From the NCBI RefSeq assembly GCF_900187325.1, contig NZ_FZMZ01000005.1, positions 930,001 through 994,000 of the forward strand: a DNA stretch of 64,000 nt, written 5' to 3'. Position 1 is the first letter of the stretch, and every line of letters starts with the position of its first letter. This document shows, piece by piece, positions 36,969 to 45,669 of the stretch. Under the pieces are notes generated by a model. It worked only from the letters and a program-made list of their open reading frames with translations. It was not told the DNA's origin and searched no databases. The translations under genes and the position numbers were made by a program. This stretch comes from Virgibacillus ndiopensis. Its GTDB lineage: Bacteria; Bacillota; Bacilli; Bacillales; Amphibacillaceae.

Positions 36969-38336
36969 TTAATTTTTTGGTAAATATACGTGAAATGTTG
37001 TCCCTCTATTTAACTCACTTTCGACTGTAATTTTACCATTATGAACCTCAACAATATGTTTTACAATTGCTAGACCTAGACCTGTTCCCCCAGTATTTCT
37101 GCTTCTAGCTTTATCAACTCGGTAGAAACGTTCAAAAATACGCGGGATCGCTTCTTCTGGTATACCAATACCCGTATCCTCTACGGATAAATGGAGATGA
37201 TTATCTGTCTCATTGACACTAAGTGTTACCTCTCCACCTTCAGACGTGTAGATTAATGCATTCACCAACAAATTTATAAACACTTGCTTCAATCTTTCTT
37301 CATCAGCTCTAATCAATAATCCCGGATCTTGGATAACTGATAAATGTATATGCTTCTTATCTGCTTGATGCTTCATTATCGGAATGATATCGGTAAGTAA
37401 TTCTTCAATTTTAACTTCAGTAATATTTAATCTAAACTCATCTTTTTCTAATTTGGACAATGTTAATAAATCTTCTATTAACAATTGAAGTCGATTACCT
37501 TCTTCATAAATGATTCTTAAGAATTTTTCTTTTGCCGTATCGTCTTCCATAGCACCATCAAGTAACGTTTCTGCAAAACCTTTAATCGATGTAATTGGAG
37601 TTTTTAATTCATGGGAGACATTTGCGACAAAATCCTTCCTCATAATTTCAAGTTTTTTCAATTCCGTAATATCATAAAAAACTAGTACAGCACCTTTTAG
37701 TAGTTTCCTTTCATTAAATATAGGCGCTCCAACTATTTCAATATACTTTTTGTCAAGGTCTGTCATTTGAGTAAATGATTCCTTCACATTTTCTTCATAA
37801 AGAAAGGTTTGTTGAACTGTTCGATGAATTTGTTCATTATTTAAGACATCGTAATAGAGATATCCTATATAATCTTTAGAAGTCTTACCAAAAATGGAGA
37901 TAAATTTACGATTAACTAGATGAATATATCCTTTTTCATCTAGTAATACGAGTCCACTTTGCGTATTGTCAATCACTGTGGTTAATTGCTTTTCCTGCAT
38001 TTGTTCTTGTATAGCGAGCTCGCTTAAATTTCGGGCTAATATATTTATTTTACTGTTCAATTCACCAACGCTACCAACTGCTGGATGGTGAATTCGAGCA
38101 CGATAATTCCCTTTGACAAGCTCATTAACCGTTTTGGTGGCCATTTTTACTGGATTCATATATTTTTCAAAAACATGCAACATGATTAGAACTAATATAA
38201 TAAATTCTACAAACAATACTGAAAATAGGATTATATATTCAGAAGTTAACAGACTTAAAACGCATCCAGTAATGATTACTAGTAGAAAAATGCCAATTAT
38301 GTAGGAAATAAGAGGTTTATAAAATATCGATCGCAT
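36969..38336 (-). CDS. phoR: Phosphate sensor histidine kinase PhoR, lacking the outer domain
   Basis: Histidine kinase paired with PhoP, 455 residues. Two membrane helices (about 10-30 and 34-54) are joined by only a few residues. Then come HAMP (55-107), PAS (about 118-222), HisKA with phosphoacceptor His242 in VSHELKTPIT, and HATPase with DTGIGIPEEAIPRIFERFYR and GTGLGLAIVKH. B. subtilis PhoR is 579 residues and carries a roughly 120-residue extracytoplasmic PDC-like domain between the helices; it is absent here. The ATG overlaps the phoP stop (TAATG). It probably senses through the PAS domain, the part implicated in the B. subtilis protein. Confidence 0.93.
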   Translation of the reverse strand: MRSIFYKPLISYIIGIFLLVIITGCVLSLLTSEYIILFSVLFVEFIILVLIMLHVFEKYMNPVKMATKTVNELVKGNYRARIHHPAVGSVGELNSKINILARNLSELAIQEQMQEKQLTTVIDNTQSGLVLLDEKGYIHLVNRKFISIFGKTSKDYIGYLYYDVLNNEQIHRTVQQTFLYEENVKESFTQMTDLDKKYIEIVGAPIFNERKLLKGAVLVFYDITELKKLEIMRKDFVANVSHELKTPITSIKGFAETLLDGAMEDDTAKEKFLRIIYEEGNRLQLLIEDLLTLSKLEKDEFRLNITEVKIEELLTDIIPIMKHQADKKHIHLSVIQDPGLLIRADEERLKQVFINLLVNALIYTSEGGEVTLSVNETDNHLHLSVEDTGIGIPEEAIPRIFERFYRVDKARSRNTGGTGLGLAIVKHIVEVHNGKITVESELNRGTTFHVYLPKN

Positions 38337-39028
38337 TACATTGGTTCCTCCATTTTGTAACCAAGACCACGGATAGTTTTAATATAAATTGGATGTTTCG
38401 TATCAGGCTCTATCTTTTCGCGCAAGTGACTGACATGCACATCAACAATTCTCGTGTCGCCAACAAAGTCATAATTCCATACCGCACTTAGCAATTGATC
38501 TCTTGATAAAACTTTCCCCTTATGATTTGCAAGATAATATAATAGTTCAAACTCTTTTCTTGTAAAGGTTAAAGTTTCATTATTCATTTCTGCTTCGTAC
38601 CGTTCTGGAAAAATAGTAAGACTTGAAATGCGAATAAAAGACTGATTTGGATTTTTTTCTTTTGTTGTACGTCGTAAGATAGCCTTGATTCTTGCAACAA
38701 CCTCTTTAGGACTGAATGGTTTTGTTAAGTAATCATCAGCACCTAATTCCAACCCAAGAATCTTATCAAACTCATCACCCTTCGCCGTTAACATGAGGAT
38801 TGGAGTGTCGATTTTATTACTTCTCAATTCCTTACAAACTTCCATTCCGTCCATTTCTGGCAGCATTAAATCAAGAACTATGAGATCATATGCATTCTGT
38901 TCGACCTTATTAATTGCCTCTATACCGTCATATGCAACATCTGTCTCAAACCCTGCTTGCTCAACGTTAAATTTTAATAATGTAACAATAGATGCTTCAT
39001 CATCAACAATAAGAATTTTTTTGTTCAA
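38336..39028 (-). CDS. phoP: Phosphate response regulator PhoP
   Basis: OmpR-family response regulator, 230 residues. The receiver domain has the acidic pair Asp9-Asp10, phosphoacceptor Asp53 in VLDLMLPEMDG, Thr in LTAK and Lys in TKPFSPKE. The winged helix occupies residues 135-228 (VDVHVSHLREKIEPD, IRGLGYKM). It is first in the phoP-phoR operon. As a homologue of B. subtilis PhoP it should control phosphate-starvation genes. I did not find a clear PhoP box in its own upstream region. Confidence 0.96.
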   Translation of the reverse strand: MNKKILIVDDEASIVTLLKFNVEQAGFETDVAYDGIEAINKVEQNAYDLIVLDLMLPEMDGMEVCKELRSNKIDTPILMLTAKGDEFDKILGLELGADDYLTKPFSPKEVVARIKAILRRTTKEKNPNQSFIRISSLTIFPERYEAEMNNETLTFTRKEFELLYYLANHKGKVLSRDQLLSAVWNYDFVGDTRIVDVHVSHLREKIEPDTKHPIYIKTIRGLGYKMEEPM

Positions 39029-39171
39029 CGTAAATCCCCATTTCCAAGTACATTATGATATATATTTATCTTACAATGAACTAGTGGTTATGTGAATAGA
39101 TAGAACGTAAAGAAATATTTACAATATAAAATAATTAAAATTTTGATTGTATTAAGAGAAACCCACTAAAA

Positions 39172-39663
39172 TCAGAAAAAATTCTCTAATGAACTTGCTG
39201 TAATTGATTCTGGCTTATATGCAGGACATACTAATAATTTGCCATTTATTACCTCTTCTCCTTCTACATTGAACCCTATTACCGATAATGTTACATGATG
39301 CTCTTCTAGGTCAATAGCAATTATTTCACTAGTAAATTTCACTTCTGAACTATGATAAACTGGCTTATTAAACCTCATTTCGTGTTGAACAATATGACTA
39401 CCTGGGCCAGGTAAATGCATGGAAACAATTGAAGAAACCATCCCAAATAACATAACAGATGGAACGATTGGCCGATTATAGGGTGTTTGTGAGGCATAAT
39501 CATGTTGAATGTATAATGGATTAGCATCATTTGTTAGGCCTAAGTATAATAATAAATCTCTGTCTTCAATAATATGAGAAGTTGTATACGAGTCTCCGAC
39601 CTGTAGTTCATGTATTTTTTTGCCAAGCTTTCTCTTTTTGTCGATCAACTTACTCACCTCCAA
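39172..39663 (-). CDS. MaoC-like hotdog dehydratase family protein
   Basis: A 163-residue single hotdog protein of the MaoC/hydratase-2 family. The signature region reads YLGLTNDANPLYIQHDYA. The usual D-x-N-P-x-H catalytic pair keeps Asp and Asn-Pro, but Tyr replaces the His, so hydratase activity is doubtful. The N-terminal 20 residues are basic and outside the fold. It lies between phoP and mdh, where related Bacillaceae also carry a MaoC gene. Its substrate is unknown. Confidence 0.82.
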   Translation of the reverse strand: MEVSKLIDKKRKLGKKIHELQVGDSYTTSHIIEDRDLLLYLGLTNDANPLYIQHDYASQTPYNRPIVPSVMLFGMVSSIVSMHLPGPGSHIVQHEMRFNKPVYHSSEVKFTSEIIAIDLEEHHVTLSVIGFNVEGEEVINGKLLVCPAYKPESITASSLENFF

Positions 39664-39729
39664 TAATTATGTAAGCGCTTACTATTATAACAAAAAAACG
39701 TTCTTGTTTCTATTGTGATTATTGATAAA

Positions 39730-39766
39730 TAAAAAAGCTACCCTAGTATATCAGGATAGCTTTTCA
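39730..39766 (-). terminator. mdh terminator
   Basis: On the minus strand AAGCTATCCT pairs with AGGGTAGCTT (one G-U) around an eight-base loop, followed by five U residues. It begins ten bases after the mdh stop. Confidence 0.88.
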
Positions 39767-39776
39767 CTTCTTACAA

Positions 39777-40715
39777 TCACTCTAAAACTTCAAGTACGTT
39801 TTTAACAGAAGCTGCTGATTTATCTAATGCTGCTTTCTCTTCATCAGTAAGGTCAAGTTCAATAATTTCTTCAATACCTTTACCGCCTAGCACAACCGGT
39901 ACACCTAGATAAATATCGGAGTAACCATACTCTCCTTCGAGGTATGCAATTGCTGGAAGAACACGACGTTGATCCTTAAGAATTGCTTCTGCCATTACTG
40001 TTAATGATGCAGCAGGTGCGTAATATGCACTTCCGTTTCCTAGTAAGCCTACGATTTCTCCACCGCCTGTACGAGTACGTGCAACAATCGCATCTAAACG
40101 ATCTTTCGAAATCAATTTTTCTAGTGGTATTCCACCTGCATATGAATAGCGAATTAACGGTACCATATCATCACCGTGTCCACCTAGAACAAAACCTGTA
40201 ACATCTTTTACGGAAAGGTTAAGTTCTTGTGCAACAAATGTACGGAAGCGAGCAGTATCTAAGACACCAGATTGACCAATTACACGTTCTTTAGGGAATC
40301 CAGATTCTTTAAATGCTGTATAAGTCATTGCATCTACTGGATTTGATAATACTACAATATAACTGTCAGGTGCATACTTAGCTATTTCTTTAGCAACAGA
40401 TTTCATAATTTTAGCATTTGTGTTTACTAAATCATCACGACTCATCCCTGGTTTACGTGCAATCCCTGCAGTGATAATAACCAAATCAGAATCCTTTGTT
40501 TCTTCATAATTAGCAGTACCAATTATATTGGCATCAAAACCTTGTACTGGACTCGCTTCAAGCATATCCAATGCTTTCCCTTTAGTTGGATCTTCCATGT
40601 TCGGAATATCTACTAATACGACATCCCCAAGTTCTTTTTGTGCCAACATCAATGCAGTTGTTGCCCCTGTGAAACCTGAACCGATAACAGAAATTTTGTT
40701 TCGCTTTATAGCCAT
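39777..40715 (-). CDS. mdh: Malate dehydrogenase
   Basis: NAD-dependent malate dehydrogenase of the LDH-like type, 312 residues as in B. subtilis. It has the Rossmann motif [10 protein letters not shown] near residue 12, the substrate-binding [13 protein letters not shown] (about 80-92), [11 protein letters not shown], and the catalytic [10 protein letters not shown]. The frame extends 28 codons further upstream, but AAGGGG before the ATG at 40715 sets the start. It is separated from icd by a 350-base gap and has its own promoter, unlike the citZ-icd-mdh operon of B. subtilis. Confidence 0.97.
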   Translation of the reverse strand: MAIKRNKISVIGSGFTGATTALMLAQKELGDVVLVDIPNMEDPTKGKALDMLEASPVQGFDANIIGTANYEETKDSDLVIITAGIARKPGMSRDDLVNTNAKIMKSVAKEIAKYAPDSYIVVLSNPVDAMTYTAFKESGFPKERVIGQSGVLDTARFRTFVAQELNLSVKDVTGFVLGGHGDDMVPLIRYSYAGGIPLEKLISKDRLDAIVARTRTGGGEIVGLLGNGSAYYAPAASLTVMAEAILKDQRRVLPAIAYLEGEYGYSDIYLGVPVVLGGKGIEEIIELDLTDEEKAALDKSAASVKNVLEVLE

Positions 40716-40757
40716 GTTAATCCCCTTCCTAATATTAAGTGAATTATAATTAGCAGT

Positions 40758-40785
40758 ATTATAACTTAACAAGAGATTCAGCCAA
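40758..40785 (-). promoter_or_regulatory. Probable sigma-A promoter of mdh
   Basis: Minus strand -35 TTGGCT (40780-40785), 16-base spacer, -10 TATAAT (40758-40763), about 43 bases before the mdh start. Confidence 0.6.
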
Positions 40786-41064
40786 GTATAGCTAAGCACG
40801 GCTAGCGACTCAAGACGTAGTCAATAGACAATTTTCAGAGCACTAGCATGCCTACTTCACATTTGTTATTAAAAAGTTTTGCTCTATGAAATTGGCAATA
40901 ATATAAATTTCATCAAGCTCCAACTATCGGCAGCCTATAGGCTAACCGATGTGTCCTTACAATAAGTCAACATCGATTCACTTACGTTTATCATGTTTCT
41001 TTATCTCAATTCGGTTCTGCTCAATCAATACACCGCTAACCTACGCGTTTATACTTTCTGAGTT
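40786..41064. other. mdh-icd intergenic region with hairpins, no gene
   Basis: About 280 bases without an open frame of note. A compact palindrome CGGCAGCCTATAGGCTAACCG (40927-40947) could form a stem of AGCC/GGCT with flanking CGG/CCG. The rest has a base composition and phrase-like blocks that resemble degraded repeat DNA. No terminator for icd with a U run is visible. I cannot assign a function. Confidence 0.5.
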
Positions 41065-42336
41065 TTAATCCATATTTTTGATTAATTCATTACCGAATTC
41101 AGAACATTTAACTTCAGTTGCACCATCCATTAAACGAGCAAAATCATACGTAACTACTTTAGAAGCAATTGTTTTATCCATTGCTTTTGTAATTAAGTCT
41201 GCAGCTTCTCTCCACTCTAAATGTTCAAGCATTAATACTGCTGAAAGTATTACAGAAGATGGATTTACTTTATCTAACCCAGCATATTTAGGTGCAGTAC
41301 CATGTGTAGCTTCAAAAATTGCGTGTCCAGTATCATAATTGATATTTGCTCCTGGTGCAATTCCGATACCACCAACTTGTGCAGCTAATGCATCAGAAAT
41401 GTAATCACCGTTTAAGTTCATTGTTGCAACAACATCAAATTCATTTGGACGTGTTAGAATTTGTTGTAGGAAAATATCGGCAATTGAATCTTTTACAATG
41501 ATTTTACCTGCTTTTTCAGCTTCATCTTGTGCTTTATTTGCTACATCCTTACCATCTTTCTCTACAATGCGGTCATACTCAGCCCATGTGAATACTTTGT
41601 CACCGAATTCTTGTTCTGCAACTTCATAGCCCCATGCTTTGAAAGCACCTTCTGTAAATTTCATGATGTTTCCTTTATGAACAAGCGTTACACTCTTACG
41701 TCCTTCGTTAATTGCATACTGAATGCTTGAACGTACCAAACGCTTTGTACCTTCTTCAGAAACTGGTTTTATACCAATACCAGAAGTTTCTGGGAAGCGG
41801 ATATTATGTACATCCATTTCATTTTTTAAGAAATCAATTACTTTTTTCACTTCTGGTGTTCCTTTTTGCCATTCGATACCAGCATAGATATCTTCCGTAT
41901 TTTCACGGAAAATAACCATATCAACATCCTCTGGACGTTTAACTGGTGATGGAACACCATTGAAATAACGTACTGGACGTAGACATGTAAATAAATCTAA
42001 TTCTTGACGTAAAGCTACGTTTAACGAACGAATTCCACCGCCAATTGGAGTTGTAAGTGGCCCCTTAATCGCAATTTTATATTCATCAATTGTTTTAAGT
42101 GTTTCATTTGGTAACCATTCACCTGTCTTATCGAATGCTTTTTGACCAGCATATACTTCAGTCCACTCGATTGCTTTTGTACCATTGTAAGCTTTTTCTA
42201 CTGCAGCTTCGATAACTTTACGTGCAGCTGCCCAAATATCTGAACCTGTTCCATCTCCTTCAATAAAAGGGATAATCGGACGATCTGGAACATTCATTTT
42301 CCCATTTTCTACTGTAATTTTTTCTCCTTGTGCCAT
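41065..42336 (-). CDS. icd: Isocitrate dehydrogenase (NADP)
   Basis: NADP isocitrate dehydrogenase, 423 residues, the same as B. subtilis Icd. The substrate loop [17 protein letters not shown] includes the phosphorylatable-type serine (about residue 104) and the arginines that bind isocitrate. Metal-binding acids lie in [17 protein letters not shown] (about 307), and the nucleotide site is [21 protein letters not shown] precedes the ATG. It has a separate region upstream containing a dispersed repeat. Confidence 0.98.
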   Translation of the reverse strand: MAQGEKITVENGKMNVPDRPIIPFIEGDGTGSDIWAAARKVIEAAVEKAYNGTKAIEWTEVYAGQKAFDKTGEWLPNETLKTIDEYKIAIKGPLTTPIGGGIRSLNVALRQELDLFTCLRPVRYFNGVPSPVKRPEDVDMVIFRENTEDIYAGIEWQKGTPEVKKVIDFLKNEMDVHNIRFPETSGIGIKPVSEEGTKRLVRSSIQYAINEGRKSVTLVHKGNIMKFTEGAFKAWGYEVAEQEFGDKVFTWAEYDRIVEKDGKDVANKAQDEAEKAGKIIVKDSIADIFLQQILTRPNEFDVVATMNLNGDYISDALAAQVGGIGIAPGANINYDTGHAIFEATHGTAPKYAGLDKVNPSSVILSAVLMLEHLEWREAADLITKAMDKTIASKVVTYDFARLMDGATEVKCSEFGNELIKNMD

Positions 42337-42379
42337 TTAAATTACCTCCTAGTCATCTTCATACAAATTACATTTTATC

Positions 42380-42545
42380 ATAAAGTGAAATTTCATTCAG
42401 TATCGGACTTTTCCTACTGAATGTTTGACCCGTTCTACTGACATATTTCCACTATACATACTCAAACCTGATTAGTTTAACTAACCTTCTGCTTGCATTG
42501 GTAAAATTTCAAACGTTACGGGTAGTTATCCCCCTCAGGAATTCC
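42380..42545. repeat. Dispersed repeat family 2, degraded copy
   Basis: Shares ATAAAGTGAAA-(T/C)-TTCATTCAGT with 57198-57220 in the same orientation. It forms the same kind of hairpin (CATTCAGTA with TACTGAATG, 42394-42423) and has TTACGGGTAGTT (near 42516) where the other copy has TTTACGGGCAGTT. The second structured half is lost. It lies in the 312-base icd-citZ gap. The rest of that gap holds the citZ terminator. Confidence 0.55.
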
Positions 42546-42585
42546 AATACTTCCCATTCACGCTGATATTTTATACTAAACGTGA

Positions 42586-42609
42586 TAAAAGCCGGCATAC
42601 ACCGGCTAC
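42586..42609 (-). terminator. citZ terminator
   Basis: AGCCGG (42590-42595) and CCGGCT (42602-42607) form a GC-rich stem with a six-base loop; on the minus strand four U residues follow. It separates citZ from icd transcription. Confidence 0.8.
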
Positions 42610-42648
42610 AAATGGTATGTTAAGCACAGTAAGGCGCTTATCGTTTAA

Positions 42649-43767
42649 TTAACCACGATCTTCTATTGCTACGTAACCTTGTGTTTTTGGTCCAATATAC
42701 TCTGCACGTGGACGAATTAAGCGGTTGTTATCATATTGTTCTAAAATATGAGCTAACCAACCAGATACACGACTAGTTGCAAAAATAGGTGTGAATAAAT
42801 CATGATCAATTCCTAAACTGTGGTATACAGATGCTGAATAGAAATCAACATTTGCTGGAAGGCCTTTATTTTCCTTGATATATTCTTCAATTTTCACAGA
42901 CATGTTGAACCATTTTGACTGCCCTGTAATTTTCGTTAATTCTTCTGACATGCGTTTTAAATGTTTTGCTCGTGGATCGCCATTTCGATATACACGATGA
43001 CCCATACCCATAATTTTTTCTTTATTTTCTAGTTTTTCTTTAATGTATGGAATTGCATTTTCTTCTTCACCAATTTCCGTCAACATTTTCATTACTCGTT
43101 CGTTAGCACCACCGTGTAATGGGCCTTTTAAAGCGCCAATCGCAGCAGTAACACCAGAATAAACATCTGATAATGTAGCAACACATACACGTGCTGTAAA
43201 TGTTGAAGCGTTTAATTCATGATCAGCGTGTAACACTAAAGCTTTGTTAATTGCCTCTACTTCTATGTCCTTTGCTTCCTCTCCGTTTAGCATGTAAAGA
43301 AAGTTAGCAGCATAACCTAATTCTTTCTTCGGTTTAACTGGATCTTTTCCTTTACGAATACGTGCAAACGATGTAACAATAGTAGCGATTTTAGCTTGCA
43401 AACGCAATGCTTTACTTTTGTTGGCAGCTTGTTCCATCACGTCTGCTTCATCATCATACAATCCTAAAAGTGATACAGCAGTTCTAAGTGCGGCCATTGG
43501 ATGAACAGTGGATAGATCGTATGAACGTAAATGATCAATAACTGCATCTGGAAGTGCCATGTTTTCAGCAAGTTCAGCTTTAAAAGCATCTAATTCTGAT
43601 TTTGTAGGAAGTTTTTGATTCCATAGTAAATAGATTACTTCCTCAAAACTTGAATTTTCCGCTAGATCATCAATTTTATAACCAACATATGTAAGTTGAT
43701 CGTCGATAATAGAACTAATTGACGATTGAGTTGCTACAACCCCTTCAAGACCTTTAGTTGTTGTCAT
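42649..43767 (-). CDS. citZ: Citrate synthase
   Basis: Citrate synthase, 372 residues (B. subtilis CitZ 372). Catalytic residues are in LVLHADHELNAST (His), MGMGHRVYRNGDPRA (His) and FYSASVYHSLGID (catalytic Asp nearby in VDFY). It condenses oxaloacetate and acetyl-CoA. The ATG follows AGGAGAGGG. It is transcribed alone from a promoter near 43870 and ends at the terminator at 42590. Confidence 0.98.
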   Translation of the reverse strand: MTTTKGLEGVVATQSSISSIIDDQLTYVGYKIDDLAENSSFEEVIYLLWNQKLPTKSELDAFKAELAENMALPDAVIDHLRSYDLSTVHPMAALRTAVSLLGLYDDEADVMEQAANKSKALRLQAKIATIVTSFARIRKGKDPVKPKKELGYAANFLYMLNGEEAKDIEVEAINKALVLHADHELNASTFTARVCVATLSDVYSGVTAAIGALKGPLHGGANERVMKMLTEIGEEENAIPYIKEKLENKEKIMGMGHRVYRNGDPRAKHLKRMSEELTKITGQSKWFNMSVKIEEYIKENKGLPANVDFYSASVYHSLGIDHDLFTPIFATSRVSGWLAHILEQYDNNRLIRPRAEYIGPKTQGYVAIEDRG

Positions 43768-43866
43768 AACAAACCCTCTCCTTTTCTATAATTTGCTCAA
43801 ATAATTAATGAAATATTATTGATAACATCCTTTAAATAGTTTATAACAATGTCATCCCCATGGACA

Positions 43867-43895
43867 ATTATAAAGTATTCCGAAACCAAAGTGAA
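43867..43895 (-). promoter_or_regulatory. Probable promoter of citZ with adjacent cre-like dyad
   Basis: Minus strand -35 TTCACT (43890-43895), 17-base spacer, -10 TATAAT (43867-43872). Directly upstream, AATCGAAAGCGATT (43894-43907) is a dyad resembling a CcpA cre site but with two mismatches to the usual consensus. citZ is CcpA-repressed in B. subtilis. The rest of the 320-base gap to ytvI is AT-rich and holds nothing else I can name. Confidence 0.5.
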
Positions 43896-44100
43896 TCGAA
43901 AGCGATTAATTTCAGCAATATTTTTTCCAAAAAGACGAATTTCACGCTTATAATACTCGATAAAGATCAATAATTAACAATATTGCATGAAGAAATTAGT
44001 ATCATTGAATTTTAGTTTGTATCAAATTATTCATTTTAGTCTATTTCCACTTCAACATTCATAAGTAATTAGTACAAGCGTATCTTGTGGGGTGGATAAA

Positions 44101-45207
44101 TTGTACAAGCAATCGTTGCATCAAATTATAAGGTTTTTTATCGTTTTAATAAGTATCATTTCTTTCGGTCTTATTTTTAAGTTAACAGTTATGTATCTTT
44201 ATCCATTTCTAATTGCCATTTTGTTATCATTACTATTAAATCCAGCTACTACCTTTCTTGAGAATAAAATAAAGATTCCACGCACATTAGCAACCGTTTT
44301 TGTCTTGATTTCTGTTTCTAGTTTGATTGTTGGTAGTATTATACTTATTATTAGTGAATTAATCCATGGAACTACCTATATAGCTAATAAAATACCAATT
44401 TTCTTTCATACTTTCGTAACCTTTGTAGAGGATTTTATCAATACAAATATTATGCCTTTCTACCATAAGCTGACATCTATATTTCATACGTTAAATCCAG
44501 CTCAGCAAGAAACGATTAGTGAAAACATAGAACAATTTATTGACCAAATTGGTGCTTCGGGCACAGATTTTTTACAAAACCTTTTGTTAAATATCCCTAC
44601 AGTTATAAGCTTACTGCCTAGTTCAATGACAATACTGACACTTATTATTTTAGCAACATTTTTTATTACAAAAGATTGGTATAAACTACAGCATTCGATA
44701 AAAAAGACAATCCCTCCCATTGCCAATGACTCAGGCAAAAATGTTTGGAATCATCTTAAAAAAGCATTATTCGGTTTCTTTAAAGCACAACTGATACTTA
44801 TTATGATCACCGCTATAACTATTTTTGTTGGATTACTAATTTTACAAGTGGACCATGCGCTGACAATTGCGATCATCGCGGCTATTGTGGACTTATTTCC
44901 TTATATTGGTACTGGTATTATCTTTATACCTTGGATTATATATCTTTTTATCTCAGGAAATTATTTATTAACAATAGGTATTTCCATACTTTATATGATA
45001 ATCATCATCGGACGTCAAATTCTTGAACCAAAAATTTTGTCAAGTACAATAGGGGTAAATCCGCTCTTGGCACTCATAGTACTATTTTTGGGATTGCAAT
45101 TATTTGGGGTTTTTGGGCTTATTATTGCACCTATTTCGGTAATCGTTTTAAGTGCATTTTATCAATCAGGTCTATTTAAACAGCTTTGGCTTTATATTAA
45201 AGGATGA
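44101..45207 (+). CDS. ytvI: AI-2E family transporter YtvI
   Basis: A polytopic membrane protein of the AI-2E transporter (UPF0118) family, with about eight helices: pairs near residues 10-50, one near 60-85, and a cluster from about 190 to 365. The family motif region VDLFPYIGTG is near residue 265, with later PLLALIVLFLGLQLFG. Substrates of this family differ and are not predictable here. The frame starts at GTG 44092, but that codon lies on the GGGGTGG ribosome site, so the TTG at 44101 (MYKQSLHQ) is preferred. It converges on fxsA with three bases between the stops. Confidence 0.9.
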   Translation: MYKQSLHQIIRFFIVLISIISFGLIFKLTVMYLYPFLIAILLSLLLNPATTFLENKIKIPRTLATVFVLISVSSLIVGSIILIISELIHGTTYIANKIPIFFHTFVTFVEDFINTNIMPFYHKLTSIFHTLNPAQQETISENIEQFIDQIGASGTDFLQNLLLNIPTVISLLPSSMTILTLIILATFFITKDWYKLQHSIKKTIPPIANDSGKNVWNHLKKALFGFFKAQLILIMITAITIFVGLLILQVDHALTIAIIAAIVDLFPYIGTGIIFIPWIIYLFISGNYLLTIGISILYMIIIIGRQILEPKILSSTIGVNPLLALIVLFLGLQLFGVFGLIIAPISVIVLSAFYQSGLFKQLWLYIKG

Positions 45208-45210
45208 CAA

Positions 45211-45600
45211 TTACCATTTTCGATATACAAACGTTCCCTTATCCATCAATTGCTTAATAAACTTTTGTATTAATAATTTGAATGGCTGTCGTGTCACCGG
45301 TAATACCAGCATAAAACCAACTAAATCAGTTACAAAACCGGGTGTAAATAAAAATACTGCACCAACAAAAATACAAATACCATCCACCATTTCAGAGGCA
45401 GGCACACGACCGTAACTCATTGATTGTCTTGCTCGATTCCATGTCTCCATCCCTTGTCTTTTGGCAATTGTAATCCCAACAACACCGGTTAATATTATTA
45501 AAGCAATCACCCACCAAGGCCCTATAATACCTCCAGCCCAGACAAAGATGCCAATTTCCAGTGCAGGAATTATAAAAAGTGCAAGTAATAACCAACGCAT
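45211..45600 (-). CDS. fxsA: FxsA family membrane protein
   Basis: A 129-residue FxsA family inner membrane protein. Helices lie near residues 3-22, 27-44, 70-90 and 92-110, and the family motif LFTPGFVTDLVGF is at about 83-95. E. coli FxsA overexpression affects phage T7 exclusion; the role here is unknown. It lies downstream of pyk in the transcribed direction's opposite order to B. subtilis ytvI-pyk, and shares no terminator with ytvI. Confidence 0.9.
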   Translation of the reverse strand: MRWLLLALFIIPALEIGIFVWAGGIIGPWWVIALIILTGVVGITIAKRQGMETWNRARQSMSYGRVPASEMVDGICIFVGAVFLFTPGFVTDLVGFMLVLPVTRQPFKLLIQKFIKQLMDKGTFVYRKW

Positions 45601-45625
45601 ACAAACTCACCCTTTCCTTTGTATG

Positions 45626-45661
45626 CTAAAAAATGAAGGGAATAGTCCCCTCATTTTTTAA
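45626..45661 (-). terminator. Terminator downstream of pyk
   Basis: AAAAAATGAAGGG (45628-45640) and CCCTCATTTTTT (45648-45659) form a long A-T rich stem with U tracts in both directions. It ends the pfkA-pyk unit before fxsA. Confidence 0.85.
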
Positions 45662-45669
45662 CATGATAT

